14,843 nt of DNA from Algoriphagus sp. (GTDB taxonomy: Bacteria > Bacteroidota > Bacteroidia > Cytophagales > Cyclobacteriaceae), in the NCBI GenBank assembly GCA_023255285.1, contig JALRIY010000040.1:1-14843 (forward strand), written 5' to 3'. Numbering within the stretch: position 1 is the stretch's first letter; the number at the start of each line of letters is the position of its first letter. Of the stretch, positions 6,452-13,650 are shown in pieces. A program made the translations under genes and the position numbers. The notes under the pieces are model-generated. The model had not been told where the DNA came from and did no database searches. It was given only the letters and a program-made list of their open reading frames with translations.

Positions 6452-7854
6452 TCGGCTGGCTGATTTTCTTCTTTGTGCTTTTCCTCGCATCGCTAGGGTA
6501 TGCTTCCTACATATCCTATAGCAAAAACAGGAGTTCAGATGAATTTATGCTGGCGGGATCCAATATCGGAGCGATTCTGGGCTTTCTCACCTTTTCCGCA
6601 GCGCTATTCAGTGCATTTACCTTTATGGGGATGCCTGATTTTTTCCGAACCCATGGAGTAGGGGCGTGGATTTTTCTTGGCCTTTCCGATGCGTTAATGG
6701 TATTTTTCCTGATCTGGTTTGGGTATAAGCTGCGCAAAAGAGCCTCAGAAGTAGGCTACAAAGGAGTTGCAGGATTTATCCAAATTTGTTTTCAAAACAA
6801 ATGGGCAGGATACCTGATTTTTGTTAGTTCATTTTTATTTCTGATTCCCTATGTAGCCATTCAGATTCGTGGAATTTCCATTTTTCTGGATGCAGCATTT
6901 CCCAATCTTATACCTGGCTGGGGCTGGGCTTCTATCCTTGTAGTATTGATGCTTGTCTATTCGGAGATCGGTGGACTAAAAGCTATTATGTATAGCGATG
7001 CCATTCAGGGCTTGATCATGCTGGTAGTCATCTGGATCATTGGCTATACCTGTTTGCAGATGGCAGGTGGATTGGAAGCAGGGATTGCAAAAATTACCCA
7101 AAGCAATGCCGGGCTTCTTAGCCTCCCTGGTCCAAAAGGACTTTTTAGCAGTCCTTTCCTGATTGCATCGGCGATAGCTATTGTGATGATCCCAGTATCC
7201 CAACCCCAGTTTACCACCCGTTTGGTAATAATGAAAGACCTTAAGTCTGTTCATAAAATGGCCTATGCGGTAGGTTTTTTTGCCATTTTGGTTATTCTTC
7301 CTACCGCGTTCATTGGGCTCTATGGCGCAGTGAGCTATTCAGAAAGTAGTACTGCAGAATTTCTTTCGGCTGCTTTACTGTATGATCAAGCCAGTCCTGT
7401 AGCCGCATTGGCCGTAGTAGGCCTCTTTGCAGCTTGCCTCTCCACCACTAATGCACAAATTTTTGCCTTGGGAACGGAATTGAGGTCGCTCCTTTCCGGC
7501 TCAGACAAAAAAATCATGCGTATTACACAAATAGCTATTTTCCTTTTTTCCATCATCGTTTTGGTGTTTTCTACCTACATGAGCGATGAATTAGTGCTGC
7601 TGGCGAGAGTGAGTTTCGCCGGAACTTCCATGATCGCTCCAGTGGTGTTGGGAGCAGTAATTTTCAAAAATCCACCTAAATCACTTTTGGTACTTTCCAC
7701 TTGTGCGCTCCTGTATTTCGTGGGGTCTTTGGCCGAAGTGGTACCTGCCGGTTTTGCAGGTTTGCCCACCGATGCAGCCATGTACCTGATCCTGATTCCG
7801 GCAACTACCCTGCTTATGCTTGTTCATCATTTTAGCTCAAAAAACTACCAATGA
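6448..7854 (+). CDS. SSS-family sodium/solute symporter
   Basis: This 468-residue protein has about 13 membrane segments and belongs to the SSS family, PutP/PanF-like rather than SGLT-like. Landmarks are the early segment DEFMLAGSNIGAILGFLTFSAALFSAFTFMG (31-61), GGLKAIMYSDAIQGLIM (175-191, the SSS signature region), the stretch around PVSQPQFTTR, and a late helix FAACLSTTNAQIFALG carrying the Ala-x-x-Ser-Thr sodium-site pattern. I chose the ATG at 6448 rather than the upstream one at 6361: it overlaps the stop of the preceding small gene as ATGA and places the first helix right at the N-terminus, as is normal in the family. The 29 residues added by the upstream start duplicate another gene's coding DNA. 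Next to a cytoplasmic glycosidase it most likely imports the glycoside or oligosaccharide processed by this operon. The substrate is not readable from the sequence. Confidence 0.93.
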   Translation: MIGWLIFFFVLFLASLGYASYISYSKNRSSDEFMLAGSNIGAILGFLTFSAALFSAFTFMGMPDFFRTHGVGAWIFLGLSDALMVFFLIWFGYKLRKRASEVGYKGVAGFIQICFQNKWAGYLIFVSSFLFLIPYVAIQIRGISIFLDAAFPNLIPGWGWASILVVLMLVYSEIGGLKAIMYSDAIQGLIMLVVIWIIGYTCLQMAGGLEAGIAKITQSNAGLLSLPGPKGLFSSPFLIASAIAIVMIPVSQPQFTTRLVIMKDLKSVHKMAYAVGFFAILVILPTAFIGLYGAVSYSESSTAEFLSAALLYDQASPVAALAVVGLFAACLSTTNAQIFALGTELRSLLSGSDKKIMRITQIAIFLFSIIVLVFSTYMSDELVLLARVSFAGTSMIAPVVLGAVIFKNPPKSLLVLSTCALLYFVGSLAEVVPAGFAGLPTDAAMYLILIPATTLLMLVHHFSSKNYQ

Positions 7855-9230
7855 AGCTTGATTTCAACCTTTCTTTAGAAAAAGTTAGCCAACAGCTCCC
7901 CAGTTTCTGGGAGCTTTCCGGTCAAAAAATCCGTTCCATCGAAAATACCTTTGATACCGCCAAAGGCGCTCCAGTGTTTACAGAAAATGGAATCTATGTT
8001 ACCCGGGGATGGACAGAATGGACTCAGGGATTCCAGTTTGGATCTGCGATTCTTCAATTCGATGCCACCGGAGATGCTGATTTTTTGGAAATTGGACGGA
8101 AAAATACCTTAGCCAAAATGGCCCCTCACCTCACCCATATAGGGGTGCATGACCATGGATTCAACAATGTTAGTACCTACGGAAACCTCCTTCGCTTGAT
8201 TTTAGAGGGGAAAATCGAAGAGAATGAATGGGAAAAGGAATTTTACAAACTAGCCCTCAAGGTAACCGGAGCAGTTCAGGCTACCCGTTGGACAAGTATC
8301 CAAGGTGGAGGATTTATCTATTCCTTCAACGGTCCTCATTCCCTTTTTGTGGATACAATCAGAAGCTGTAGGGCATTGGTTGTGTCCCACCAACTTGGCC
8401 ATTTGCTTCAAGCGGAAAACGATAGACGAATTTCGCTGATTCAGCGGGCTATACAGCACTTGTTGAGTACAGTTCGCTATTCGATTTTTTATGGCAAGGG
8501 TAGGGATAGTTACGATATTCCAGGACGAACAGCTCACGAAATCATCTTCAATACCAACGATGGCAATTACCGATGCCCCAATTCTCAGCAAGGGTACACC
8601 GGTTTTAGTACTTGGACCAGAGGCCTAGCTTGGGCGATTTGTGGCTTGGGTGAAACCTTAGAGATTATTGACAAGCTCCAAGAATCGGATTACGAGCAGG
8701 TCATTTCCAAAAAAGACTTGATTGAGGAACTTTCTCAAGCTGCTCAAGTAACAGCGGAGTTTTATTTGGCCAACATGCCTTTGGATGGCATTCCCTATTG
8801 GGATACAGGAGCACCAAATCTTCATAAGTTGGGGGACTACTTGACTAAAGCTGCCGATCCTTTCAATGAATTTGAACCGGTAGATAGTTCCGCTGCTTGC
8901 ATCGCTGCCCAGGGCTTGATCCGAATTGGGAATTGGCTTAAATCTTCTGATCCGAATCGTTCAAAATCTTATGTTCAAGCGGGCATTCAATTGGCCTCTG
9001 TACTTTTTTCGGAGCCTTACCTTTCTACTAAAGTATCTCATCAAGGCCTTATTTTGCACTCTATCTACCACCAGCCCAATGGCTGGGATTACGTTCCTGA
9101 AAAAGGAAAAGTTGCCCATGGAGAATCCAGTATGTGGGGAGATTACCATGCCCGTGAACTGGCCTTGTTGATTCAGCGAATGGCCAAAAATGAACCTTAT
9201 TACACCTACCTCAACTGTGTGCCGTCATGA
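7851..9230 (+). CDS. Cytoplasmic GH88-like unsaturated glucuronyl hydrolase
   Basis: This 459-residue protein has the sequence pattern of the GH88 (alpha/alpha)6 barrel, whose enzymes cleave 4,5-unsaturated uronic acid from lyase products by hydrating the double bond. Candidate catalytic residues are Asp101 (HDHGF) and Asp168 (LFVDTIRS). His229, Gln247 (QQGY) and Arg257 (STWTRGLAW) keep the exact spacing I recall for His193, Gln211 and Arg221 of Bacillus UGL. Further GH88-like stretches are IPYWDTGAP (314-322), VDSSAACIAAQGL (344-356) and WGDYHARELAL (429-439). There is no signal peptide, so it acts inside the cell on an imported substrate. It is about 80 residues longer than UGL (377), with an extended N-terminus and an insertion before Gln247. 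The His before Gln in the UGL THQGY motif is Gln here. A related glycoside hydrolase specificity is possible. Both ends overlap the neighbouring genes by ATGA. Confidence 0.8.
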   Translation: MKLDFNLSLEKVSQQLPSFWELSGQKIRSIENTFDTAKGAPVFTENGIYVTRGWTEWTQGFQFGSAILQFDATGDADFLEIGRKNTLAKMAPHLTHIGVHDHGFNNVSTYGNLLRLILEGKIEENEWEKEFYKLALKVTGAVQATRWTSIQGGGFIYSFNGPHSLFVDTIRSCRALVVSHQLGHLLQAENDRRISLIQRAIQHLLSTVRYSIFYGKGRDSYDIPGRTAHEIIFNTNDGNYRCPNSQQGYTGFSTWTRGLAWAICGLGETLEIIDKLQESDYEQVISKKDLIEELSQAAQVTAEFYLANMPLDGIPYWDTGAPNLHKLGDYLTKAADPFNEFEPVDSSAACIAAQGLIRIGNWLKSSDPNRSKSYVQAGIQLASVLFSEPYLSTKVSHQGLILHSIYHQPNGWDYVPEKGKVAHGESSMWGDYHARELALLIQRMAKNEPYYTYLNCVPS

Positions 9231-10669
9231 GTGGAAAGTATAAACCTCAGTATCCCCGGGTGGCGCAGCTAAAAACTGCAGAGCAATTTGGGGAACATTT
9301 GCAAAAGGACGGGATTCAGCTTGAATTTGATCAGGAATTGATTGTTGGTCAGGATTCTCCCTATGGAAAGTCACATACGCTCCGATCTGGAAGTACCATA
9401 GGCAATGCGCTCTGCATCTTGCCTATGGAAGGATGGGATGGTACAGCAGATGGGCGTCCTACTGAGTTGACAAAAAGGCGATGGAAAAACTTCGCGTTAA
9501 GTGGAGCCAAACTGCTTTGGGGCTGTGAGGCAGTGGCTGTTCGGCACGAGGGTAGAGCGAATCCGAATCAACTAATTTTGAATGAACAGACCTTCAAGGA
9601 TTTTGTGGACTTGTTTGAGTTGGTTCAAACTACCCACAAAGAGCATTTTGGTGATACTTCAGACCTTCTTGTTGGACTACAGCTTACCCATTCAGGACGT
9701 TTTTGTAAGCCAAATGACAAGAAACGGATGGAACCCAGGATTCTCTATCCGCACCCCATCCTGAATAAGAAATTTGGACTTGGCGAGGATTACCCCTTGA
9801 TGAGCGATGAGGAGATTGATTCGATTATTGCCGATTACATTTCTGCTGCGGTTTTGGCGCAAAAAGCCGGATTCCATTTTGTGGATATCAAGCATTGTCA
9901 TGGATACCTTGGGCATGAGTTTCTAAGTGCCTACGACAGGGAAGGAAAATACGGGGGCAGCATTGAAAATCGCACCCGATTCCTCAGAGACATTGTCAGC
10001 GGAATTCGGGCCGCTGCTCCAGGTTTGGAAATTGGGGTGCGGATGAGCATTTTTGACTGGGTACCCTTTCAGAAAGGCCCAGAGGAAAAAGGGATCCCTG
10101 CCACTGAAAGTCCGTACAAATATGCCTTTGGAGGAGCAGAAAGTGGGATTGAGGAAGATTTTTCTGAATCCTCCGTATTTCTGAAGGTCTTGCGCGAATT
10201 GGATATTGAGCTGCTCTGTACCACTGCGGGCAGTCCGTATTACAATCCACACATTCAGCGTCCTGCCTTGTTTCCTCCTTCAGATGGCTACCTCCCTCCC
10301 GAGGATCCGCTCCATGGAGTTGCTCGACAAATTGCCGCTACTGCCCTATTGAAACGTGCATTTACAGAATTCTATGTTGTGGGCTCCGCCTATTCTTACC
10401 TTCAAGAGTGGCTTCCGAATGTAGGACAAGAGGTATTGAGAACAGGGAAGGCAGACTCCATAGGCTTTGGTCGGATGGTGTTGAGCTATCCCGATATGCC
10501 AGCGGACATTCTTTCCGGCAATGGCTTGAAGCGTGCCAAGATCTGTCGCACATTTTCCGATTGTACTACTGCACCGAGAAATGGCATGATCTCCGGATGT
10601 TTTCCATTGGATCCCTTTTACAAAGTCATGCCAGAGTACGACCAACTTAAATCCTTGAAAGGAGAATGA
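9227..10669 (+). CDS. Old Yellow Enzyme-family NAD(P)H:flavin oxidoreductase with C-terminal Cys motif
   Basis: This 480-residue protein is an FMN TIM-barrel enzyme of the OYE/2,4-dienoyl-CoA reductase family, which typically reduces C=C bonds conjugated to a carbonyl. Landmarks are LQLTHSGRF (151-159), VDIKHCHGYLGHEFLS (219-234), EGKYGGSIENRTRF (239-252) and GFGRMVLSYPDM (413-424). The usual active-site His-x-x-His/Asn is Lys222-x-x-His225 here, pointing to a distinct subfamily. Beyond the barrel, Cys440, Cys446 and Cys458 resemble the Fe-S motif of dienoyl-CoA reductases (C-x2-C-x3-C-x11-C): the last C-x11-C spacing is exact, but the second Cys is missing. The large FAD/NADPH domain that follows in those enzymes is absent. 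A segment at 280-315 is longer than in simple OYEs. It is coupled by ATGA to the GH88-like and SDR genes, so its substrate is probably a sugar-derived enone. That is inference. Confidence 0.88.
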   Translation: MSGKYKPQYPRVAQLKTAEQFGEHLQKDGIQLEFDQELIVGQDSPYGKSHTLRSGSTIGNALCILPMEGWDGTADGRPTELTKRRWKNFALSGAKLLWGCEAVAVRHEGRANPNQLILNEQTFKDFVDLFELVQTTHKEHFGDTSDLLVGLQLTHSGRFCKPNDKKRMEPRILYPHPILNKKFGLGEDYPLMSDEEIDSIIADYISAAVLAQKAGFHFVDIKHCHGYLGHEFLSAYDREGKYGGSIENRTRFLRDIVSGIRAAAPGLEIGVRMSIFDWVPFQKGPEEKGIPATESPYKYAFGGAESGIEEDFSESSVFLKVLRELDIELLCTTAGSPYYNPHIQRPALFPPSDGYLPPEDPLHGVARQIAATALLKRAFTEFYVVGSAYSYLQEWLPNVGQEVLRTGKADSIGFGRMVLSYPDMPADILSGNGLKRAKICRTFSDCTTAPRNGMISGCFPLDPFYKVMPEYDQLKSLKGE

Positions 10670-11436
10670 AAAAAATTGCTTTGATTACCGGAGGAACCCG
10701 TGGAATTGGATTGGGAATCGCCAAAAAATTGGCACAAGAAGGCATGGATCTGGCGCTGAATGGGGTTCGGCCAGAGGTTGAGGTGAACCAGGTAGTGGAG
10801 GAATTACGGCAGTTTGGCATTCGGGTCGCATACTTTCAGGGAAACATTTCAGAAAAATCTGATCGCCAACGAATTTTCGATGGAGTAAAAGCTGAATTCG
10901 GCAGTTTGAATTTTCTGATCAATAACGCAGGAGTTGCACCTCGGGTACGGGCGGATGTTTTGGATGTGGCTGAGGAGGATTTTGACCACTTGATGGACAT
11001 CAATTTACGGGGTACTTTTTTCCTCACACAGCACATCGCCAATTGGATGGTAGAAATGAAAAATAAAAGTCCAGCCCAAGATTTTTCCATAGTGACGATT
11101 ACATCTGTTTCCGCTCGACTGGCCTCTACCAACCGAGCGGCGTATTGCATGGCCAAGTCGGGACTTTCGATGATGAATCAGGTTTTTGCCGTGAAGCTGG
11201 CCGAATTTGGGATTCCGGTTTTTGAGATTCAGCCGGGCGTGATTGAGACAGACATGACTGAAAAGGTCAAAGAAATTTATCAGGAACGGATTCAAAAAGG
11301 CTTAACCCTTGAGTCGCGCATGGGAAAACCCGAGGATATCGGTAAGCTGGTAGCAACGCTCCTTCGGGGAGATTTAAGCTATGCCACAGGACAGATCATC
11401 GCAGTAGATGGAGGAATGATGGTGGGGAGGTTATAA
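10666..11436 (+). CDS. Short-chain dehydrogenase/reductase (FabG-like)
   Basis: This 256-residue classical SDR carries TGGTRGIG (8-15) for the nucleotide, NNAG (86-89), Asn113 in DINLRG, Ser147 in ITSVS and the catalytic Tyr160-x3-Lys164 (YCMAK). IQPGVIETDM and ATGQIIAVDGG complete the fold. It reversibly oxidises an alcohol with NAD(P). Position as the last gene of an ATGA-coupled operon with a glycosidase and an OYE suggests a sugar or keto-acid substrate rather than fatty acid synthesis, even though such proteins are often named 3-ketoacyl-ACP reductase. Unusually for this window, an AAAGGAG sequence lies immediately before the ATG, but so close that it may simply encode the Lys-Gly-Glu end of the previous protein. 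A 2-keto-3-deoxy-uronate or -sugar-acid dehydrogenase is the most attractive specific role, but I cannot show it. Confidence 0.92.
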   Translation: MKKIALITGGTRGIGLGIAKKLAQEGMDLALNGVRPEVEVNQVVEELRQFGIRVAYFQGNISEKSDRQRIFDGVKAEFGSLNFLINNAGVAPRVRADVLDVAEEDFDHLMDINLRGTFFLTQHIANWMVEMKNKSPAQDFSIVTITSVSARLASTNRAAYCMAKSGLSMMNQVFAVKLAEFGIPVFEIQPGVIETDMTEKVKEIYQERIQKGLTLESRMGKPEDIGKLVATLLRGDLSYATGQIIAVDGGMMVGRL

Positions 11437-11444
11437 ACCACTCA

Positions 11445-11490
11445 ATTTTCAAATTAGGAGTCATAAATCAGGCCCCTACGACTTGAAAAT
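11445..11490. terminator. Weak inverted repeat between the convergent operons
   Basis: ATTTTCAA (11445-11452) and TTGAAAAT (11483-11490) form an 8-bp inverted repeat with a 30-nt loop, spanning the 39-bp gap between the SDR and mutarotase stop codons and running 15 bp into the mutarotase gene. There is no T-tract, so it is at best a weak bidirectional terminator. No better candidate lies in the gap. Confidence 0.25.
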
Positions 11491-11811
11491 CCGATTCATC
11501 AACACCCACTTTTCGCCTTCTTTTGCCCATGGCAAGGGCTTTTGGAATTTCCACATCAAGGCTTCCCACTCGGCTATCTTCGGATTTCCTTGATCGAAAA
11601 TAGCCTTCTTCTCAAAACTAAAGGCATCATCCGTTTCCAAAATCATAAACATGCGATTGCCAGTCCGGAAAATCTCGATGTTTAAGATTCCCGCATCGAT
11701 ATCGTGCTGGGTTACTTCTGGCCAAGCATTTCCTGGTGCATGGTGGGTTTCGTATTCCTGAATCATTGCCTCATCTTCAATTAAATCCAAGGCCAAACAG
11801 AATTTTTGCAT
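11476..11811 (-). CDS. RhaM-type sugar mutarotase (L-rhamnose/L-fucose mutarotase family)
   Basis: This 111-residue protein belongs to the small dimeric ferredoxin-like mutarotases (COG3254), which interconvert the anomers of L-sugars. The family pattern Y-x-x-x-H...WPE is seen as Tyr20, His24, Trp30-Pro-Glu, with His24 matching the catalytic His22 of E. coli RhaM. Two extra residues (Gly27-Asn28) sit between His24 and Trp30 compared with RhaM. NRMFMILET (52-60) and the C-terminal W-x3-M-x-x-F-Q (82-90) are also typical. It is the last gene of the minus operon, 2 bp after the TIM-barrel gene. Because the first gene encodes an L-galactose/L-fucose dehydrogenase-like enzyme, a role in supplying the reactive anomer of L-fucose, L-galactose or a similar 6-carbon L-sugar fits better than rhamnose. 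This is inferred from neighbours. The specific sugar is not known. Confidence 0.85.
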   Translation of the reverse strand: MQKFCLALDLIEDEAMIQEYETHHAPGNAWPEVTQHDIDAGILNIEIFRTGNRMFMILETDDAFSFEKKAIFDQGNPKIAEWEALMWKFQKPLPWAKEGEKWVLMNRIFKS

Positions 11812-11813
11812 CG

Positions 11814-12626
11814 TTATTTAGTAAAATAATTGTTAAACGCCTGAATGGTTTGTACCGCCGCCGCATCCGAATCTGGCCATGGAAAAGCCTCCGCAGAGAC
11901 ATACCCGGAATAGCCAATGTCCTGCAAGGCCTTCGCCACGGAATTCATTTCGGTATGGCCAAAGCCAATGGGCCTTCTGTTGCTATCCGCAAAATGTACA
12001 TGGCGAATCCACCGTGCATTTTTTCGAATCGACGCGGCCAAATTTTCTTCCTCTATGTTCATGTGAAACAAGTCGGCCAATAAACCTACCCCAGTGATCT
12101 CTTCGGCTTCCAAAAATGCTACTGCATCCTCCAGTCGATTAAATAAGTTGGTCTCATACCTATTTAAGGGTTCATAAATCAATTCCACCCCTAAGGATAT
12201 AGCCAATGCCCCCAATTCTTTCAAGGAGCTTGCTAAGTTCCTCAATGACGCTGACCGGTCCAAGCCTGCGTTTCCTTGCATCGATCCGATGATGGCTGGC
12301 GCGTCAAACTGCGCCCCAAAACGCATCATGTCTGAGATAAACTGAACTGCTTTTTGTCGAATTTCTGGATCAGCGTCTGTCAGCGTTAGGCCATGAATCA
12401 CTTTGCCTGCACCCGTGCCCACTGCGGAAATGCCCATCGAGTGCGCTGCCAAATAAGACTTCAATTTGGAAGCGTCCACCGCCTGAGCTGAAGATGTAAA
12501 TAGCTCCACGGCATCAAATTTCAATACTGCTGCCTTTTGAATAGAAGCCTTTAAATCATGCCAATAGATCCATGGCCCTTGCTTGATTTCGGGTACCAAG
12601 GCTATAGTCACACTTGACTTAATCAT
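11814..12626 (-). CDS. D-tagatose 3-epimerase-family sugar isomerase/epimerase
   Basis: This 270-residue TIM-barrel protein (AP-endonuclease-2-like fold) carries the complete metal site of ketose 3-epimerases. Glu152 (LIYEPLNRYE), Asp185 (LADLFHMN), His211 (HVHFADSNR) and Glu246 (SAEAFPW) stand at the same numbers I recall for the Pseudomonas cichorii enzyme. Glu158, His188 and Arg217 also match its substrate-handling residues. The two conserved Glu would act as the acid/base pair in C3 proton transfer or in an aldose-ketose isomerisation. It lacks a signal peptide. The start overlaps the end of the zinc dehydrogenase gene by 8 bp (ATGATTAA), and the stop is 2 bp from the mutarotase gene, so the operon is tight. 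Members of this fold also include hydroxypyruvate isomerase, inosose dehydratase/isomerase and 3-keto-sugar-processing enzymes, so the exact reaction is open. Confidence 0.86.
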   Translation of the reverse strand: MIKSSVTIALVPEIKQGPWIYWHDLKASIQKAAVLKFDAVELFTSSAQAVDASKLKSYLAAHSMGISAVGTGAGKVIHGLTLTDADPEIRQKAVQFISDMMRFGAQFDAPAIIGSMQGNAGLDRSASLRNLASSLKELGALAISLGVELIYEPLNRYETNLFNRLEDAVAFLEAEEITGVGLLADLFHMNIEEENLAASIRKNARWIRHVHFADSNRRPIGFGHTEMNSVAKALQDIGYSGYVSAEAFPWPDSDAAAVQTIQAFNNYFTK

Positions 12627-13650
12627 CTGCTTCTGCGTCTAAATCCACGATAATTTTGACAGTTCCCTGTGCATTTTCTGACCATGCAGCCAATGCACCT
12701 CCAGATTCAGACAAGGGAACTACACGGCTGATGACCTCTTTCACAGGAAATTTTCCTGCTTCCAAATAGGAAATCACTTCAGGAAATTCATCGGTACAGT
12801 TGCGCGAGCCTAAAATTTCAATTTCCTTCCTCACAAAAATTCCTGTATTGAATTCCACAGCCTTCTTGGCATATCCAATACAGACCACTCGGCCCGTGTA
12901 GGCCACGGCTTCGACGGCTGCACGATAGGTAATGTGGCTGCCTACTGCTTCAATGACCACATCCGGGCCATCGCCTTGCGTGATGCGCGCCAAGCCCTCC
13001 TCCAAGGATTCCTTACTCGTATTGATGGTGTGTGTAACGCCTATTTTGCGTGCTATAGCCAGTTTGGTCTCATCCAAATCCAAGGCAATCACCTCCGCAC
13101 CTCGATTCACAGCCGAAGCAATTGCTCCCATCCCCACAATTCCACATCCAATCACCGCTACCCGATCCTTTGCCGTTACTCGACCCCGAGCTGCCGCATG
13201 GAATCCCACCGTCAGCGGTTCAACTAAAGCTAATTCCGTCAGGGAAAGCTTTTCAGAGGGATACACATCTGTGTAGGGAACGGTAATATAGCGCGTCATG
13301 CCTCCTGGTCGGCGCACGCCCATGGTTTTGTTGTCCTGACAAGCATTCCTACGCCCCTTTCGGCAAGAGATGCAGGTGCCACAATTCAAATAGGGATACA
13401 CCGTGACTTGTTGACCTATCCGAAATCCAGCAGGTACCTCGGGTCCGATTTCAGCAATCGAGGCCCCAATCTCATGTCCTAGGATACTTGGGTATTCCTG
13501 CAACTCAAAGAGTCCTTTGAATCCATTCAAATCCCCACCACAAAACCCCACCTTGCTAATTTTTAAAAGCAATTGATCCTTCCCCACCACCGGCTTCGGT
13601 ATTTCCTTGACTTCAGTTTGGCCGACAGCCGTTAGAAATAATGCCTTCAT
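12619..13650 (-). CDS. Zinc-dependent medium-chain dehydrogenase (sorbitol/L-galactonate DH-like)
   Basis: This 343-residue MDR enzyme oxidises a secondary alcohol of a polyol or sugar acid. Catalytic zinc ligands are Cys37 (GFCGGD), His59-Glu60 (LGHE) and Glu144 (LVEPL). The structural zinc site is complete with Cys90, Cys93, Cys96 and Cys104. The Rossmann motif GCGIVG (168-173) is followed by Asp191 at the end of the second strand, which favours NAD over NADP. It resembles the threonine/sorbitol/L-galactonate-type branch, and Gly39 where many relatives have Ser (CGSD) is a small deviation. Its ATG overlaps the aldo-keto reductase stop as ATGA (13647-13650), so both are translated together. 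In this setting it probably acts on a sugar, lactone-derived acid or keto-deoxy acid formed by the reductase. No substrate can be assigned. Confidence 0.92.
   Translation of the reverse strand: MKALFLTAVGQTEVKEIPKPVVGKDQLLLKISKVGFCGGDLNGFKGLFELQEYPSILGHEIGASIAEIGPEVPAGFRIGQQVTVYPYLNCGTCISCRKGRRNACQDNKTMGVRRPGGMTRYITVPYTDVYPSEKLSLTELALVEPLTVGFHAAARGRVTAKDRVAVIGCGIVGMGAIASAVNRGAEVIALDLDETKLAIARKIGVTHTINTSKESLEEGLARITQGDGPDVVIEAVGSHITYRAAVEAVAYTGRVVCIGYAKKAVEFNTGIFVRKEIEILGSRNCTDEFPEVISYLEAGKFPVKEVISRVVPLSESGGALAAWSENAQGTVKIIVDLDAEADD

Noticed and set aside
9923..10252. Minus-strand ORFs inside the OYE gene (109 and 84 codons)
   Set aside because: They overlap each other and the conserved FMN-barrel coding sequence and have no independent support.
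11736..12083. 115-codon plus-strand ORF antisense to the epimerase and mutarotase genes
   Set aside because: The minus strand encodes two proteins with complete family motifs here; the plus-strand product is a shadow with no recognisable domain.
12932..13276. 114-codon plus-strand ORF antisense to the zinc dehydrogenase
   Set aside because: It is the mirror of a gene with intact catalytic and structural zinc sites; its low-complexity Ala/Ser/Pro/Thr composition is typical of an antisense frame.
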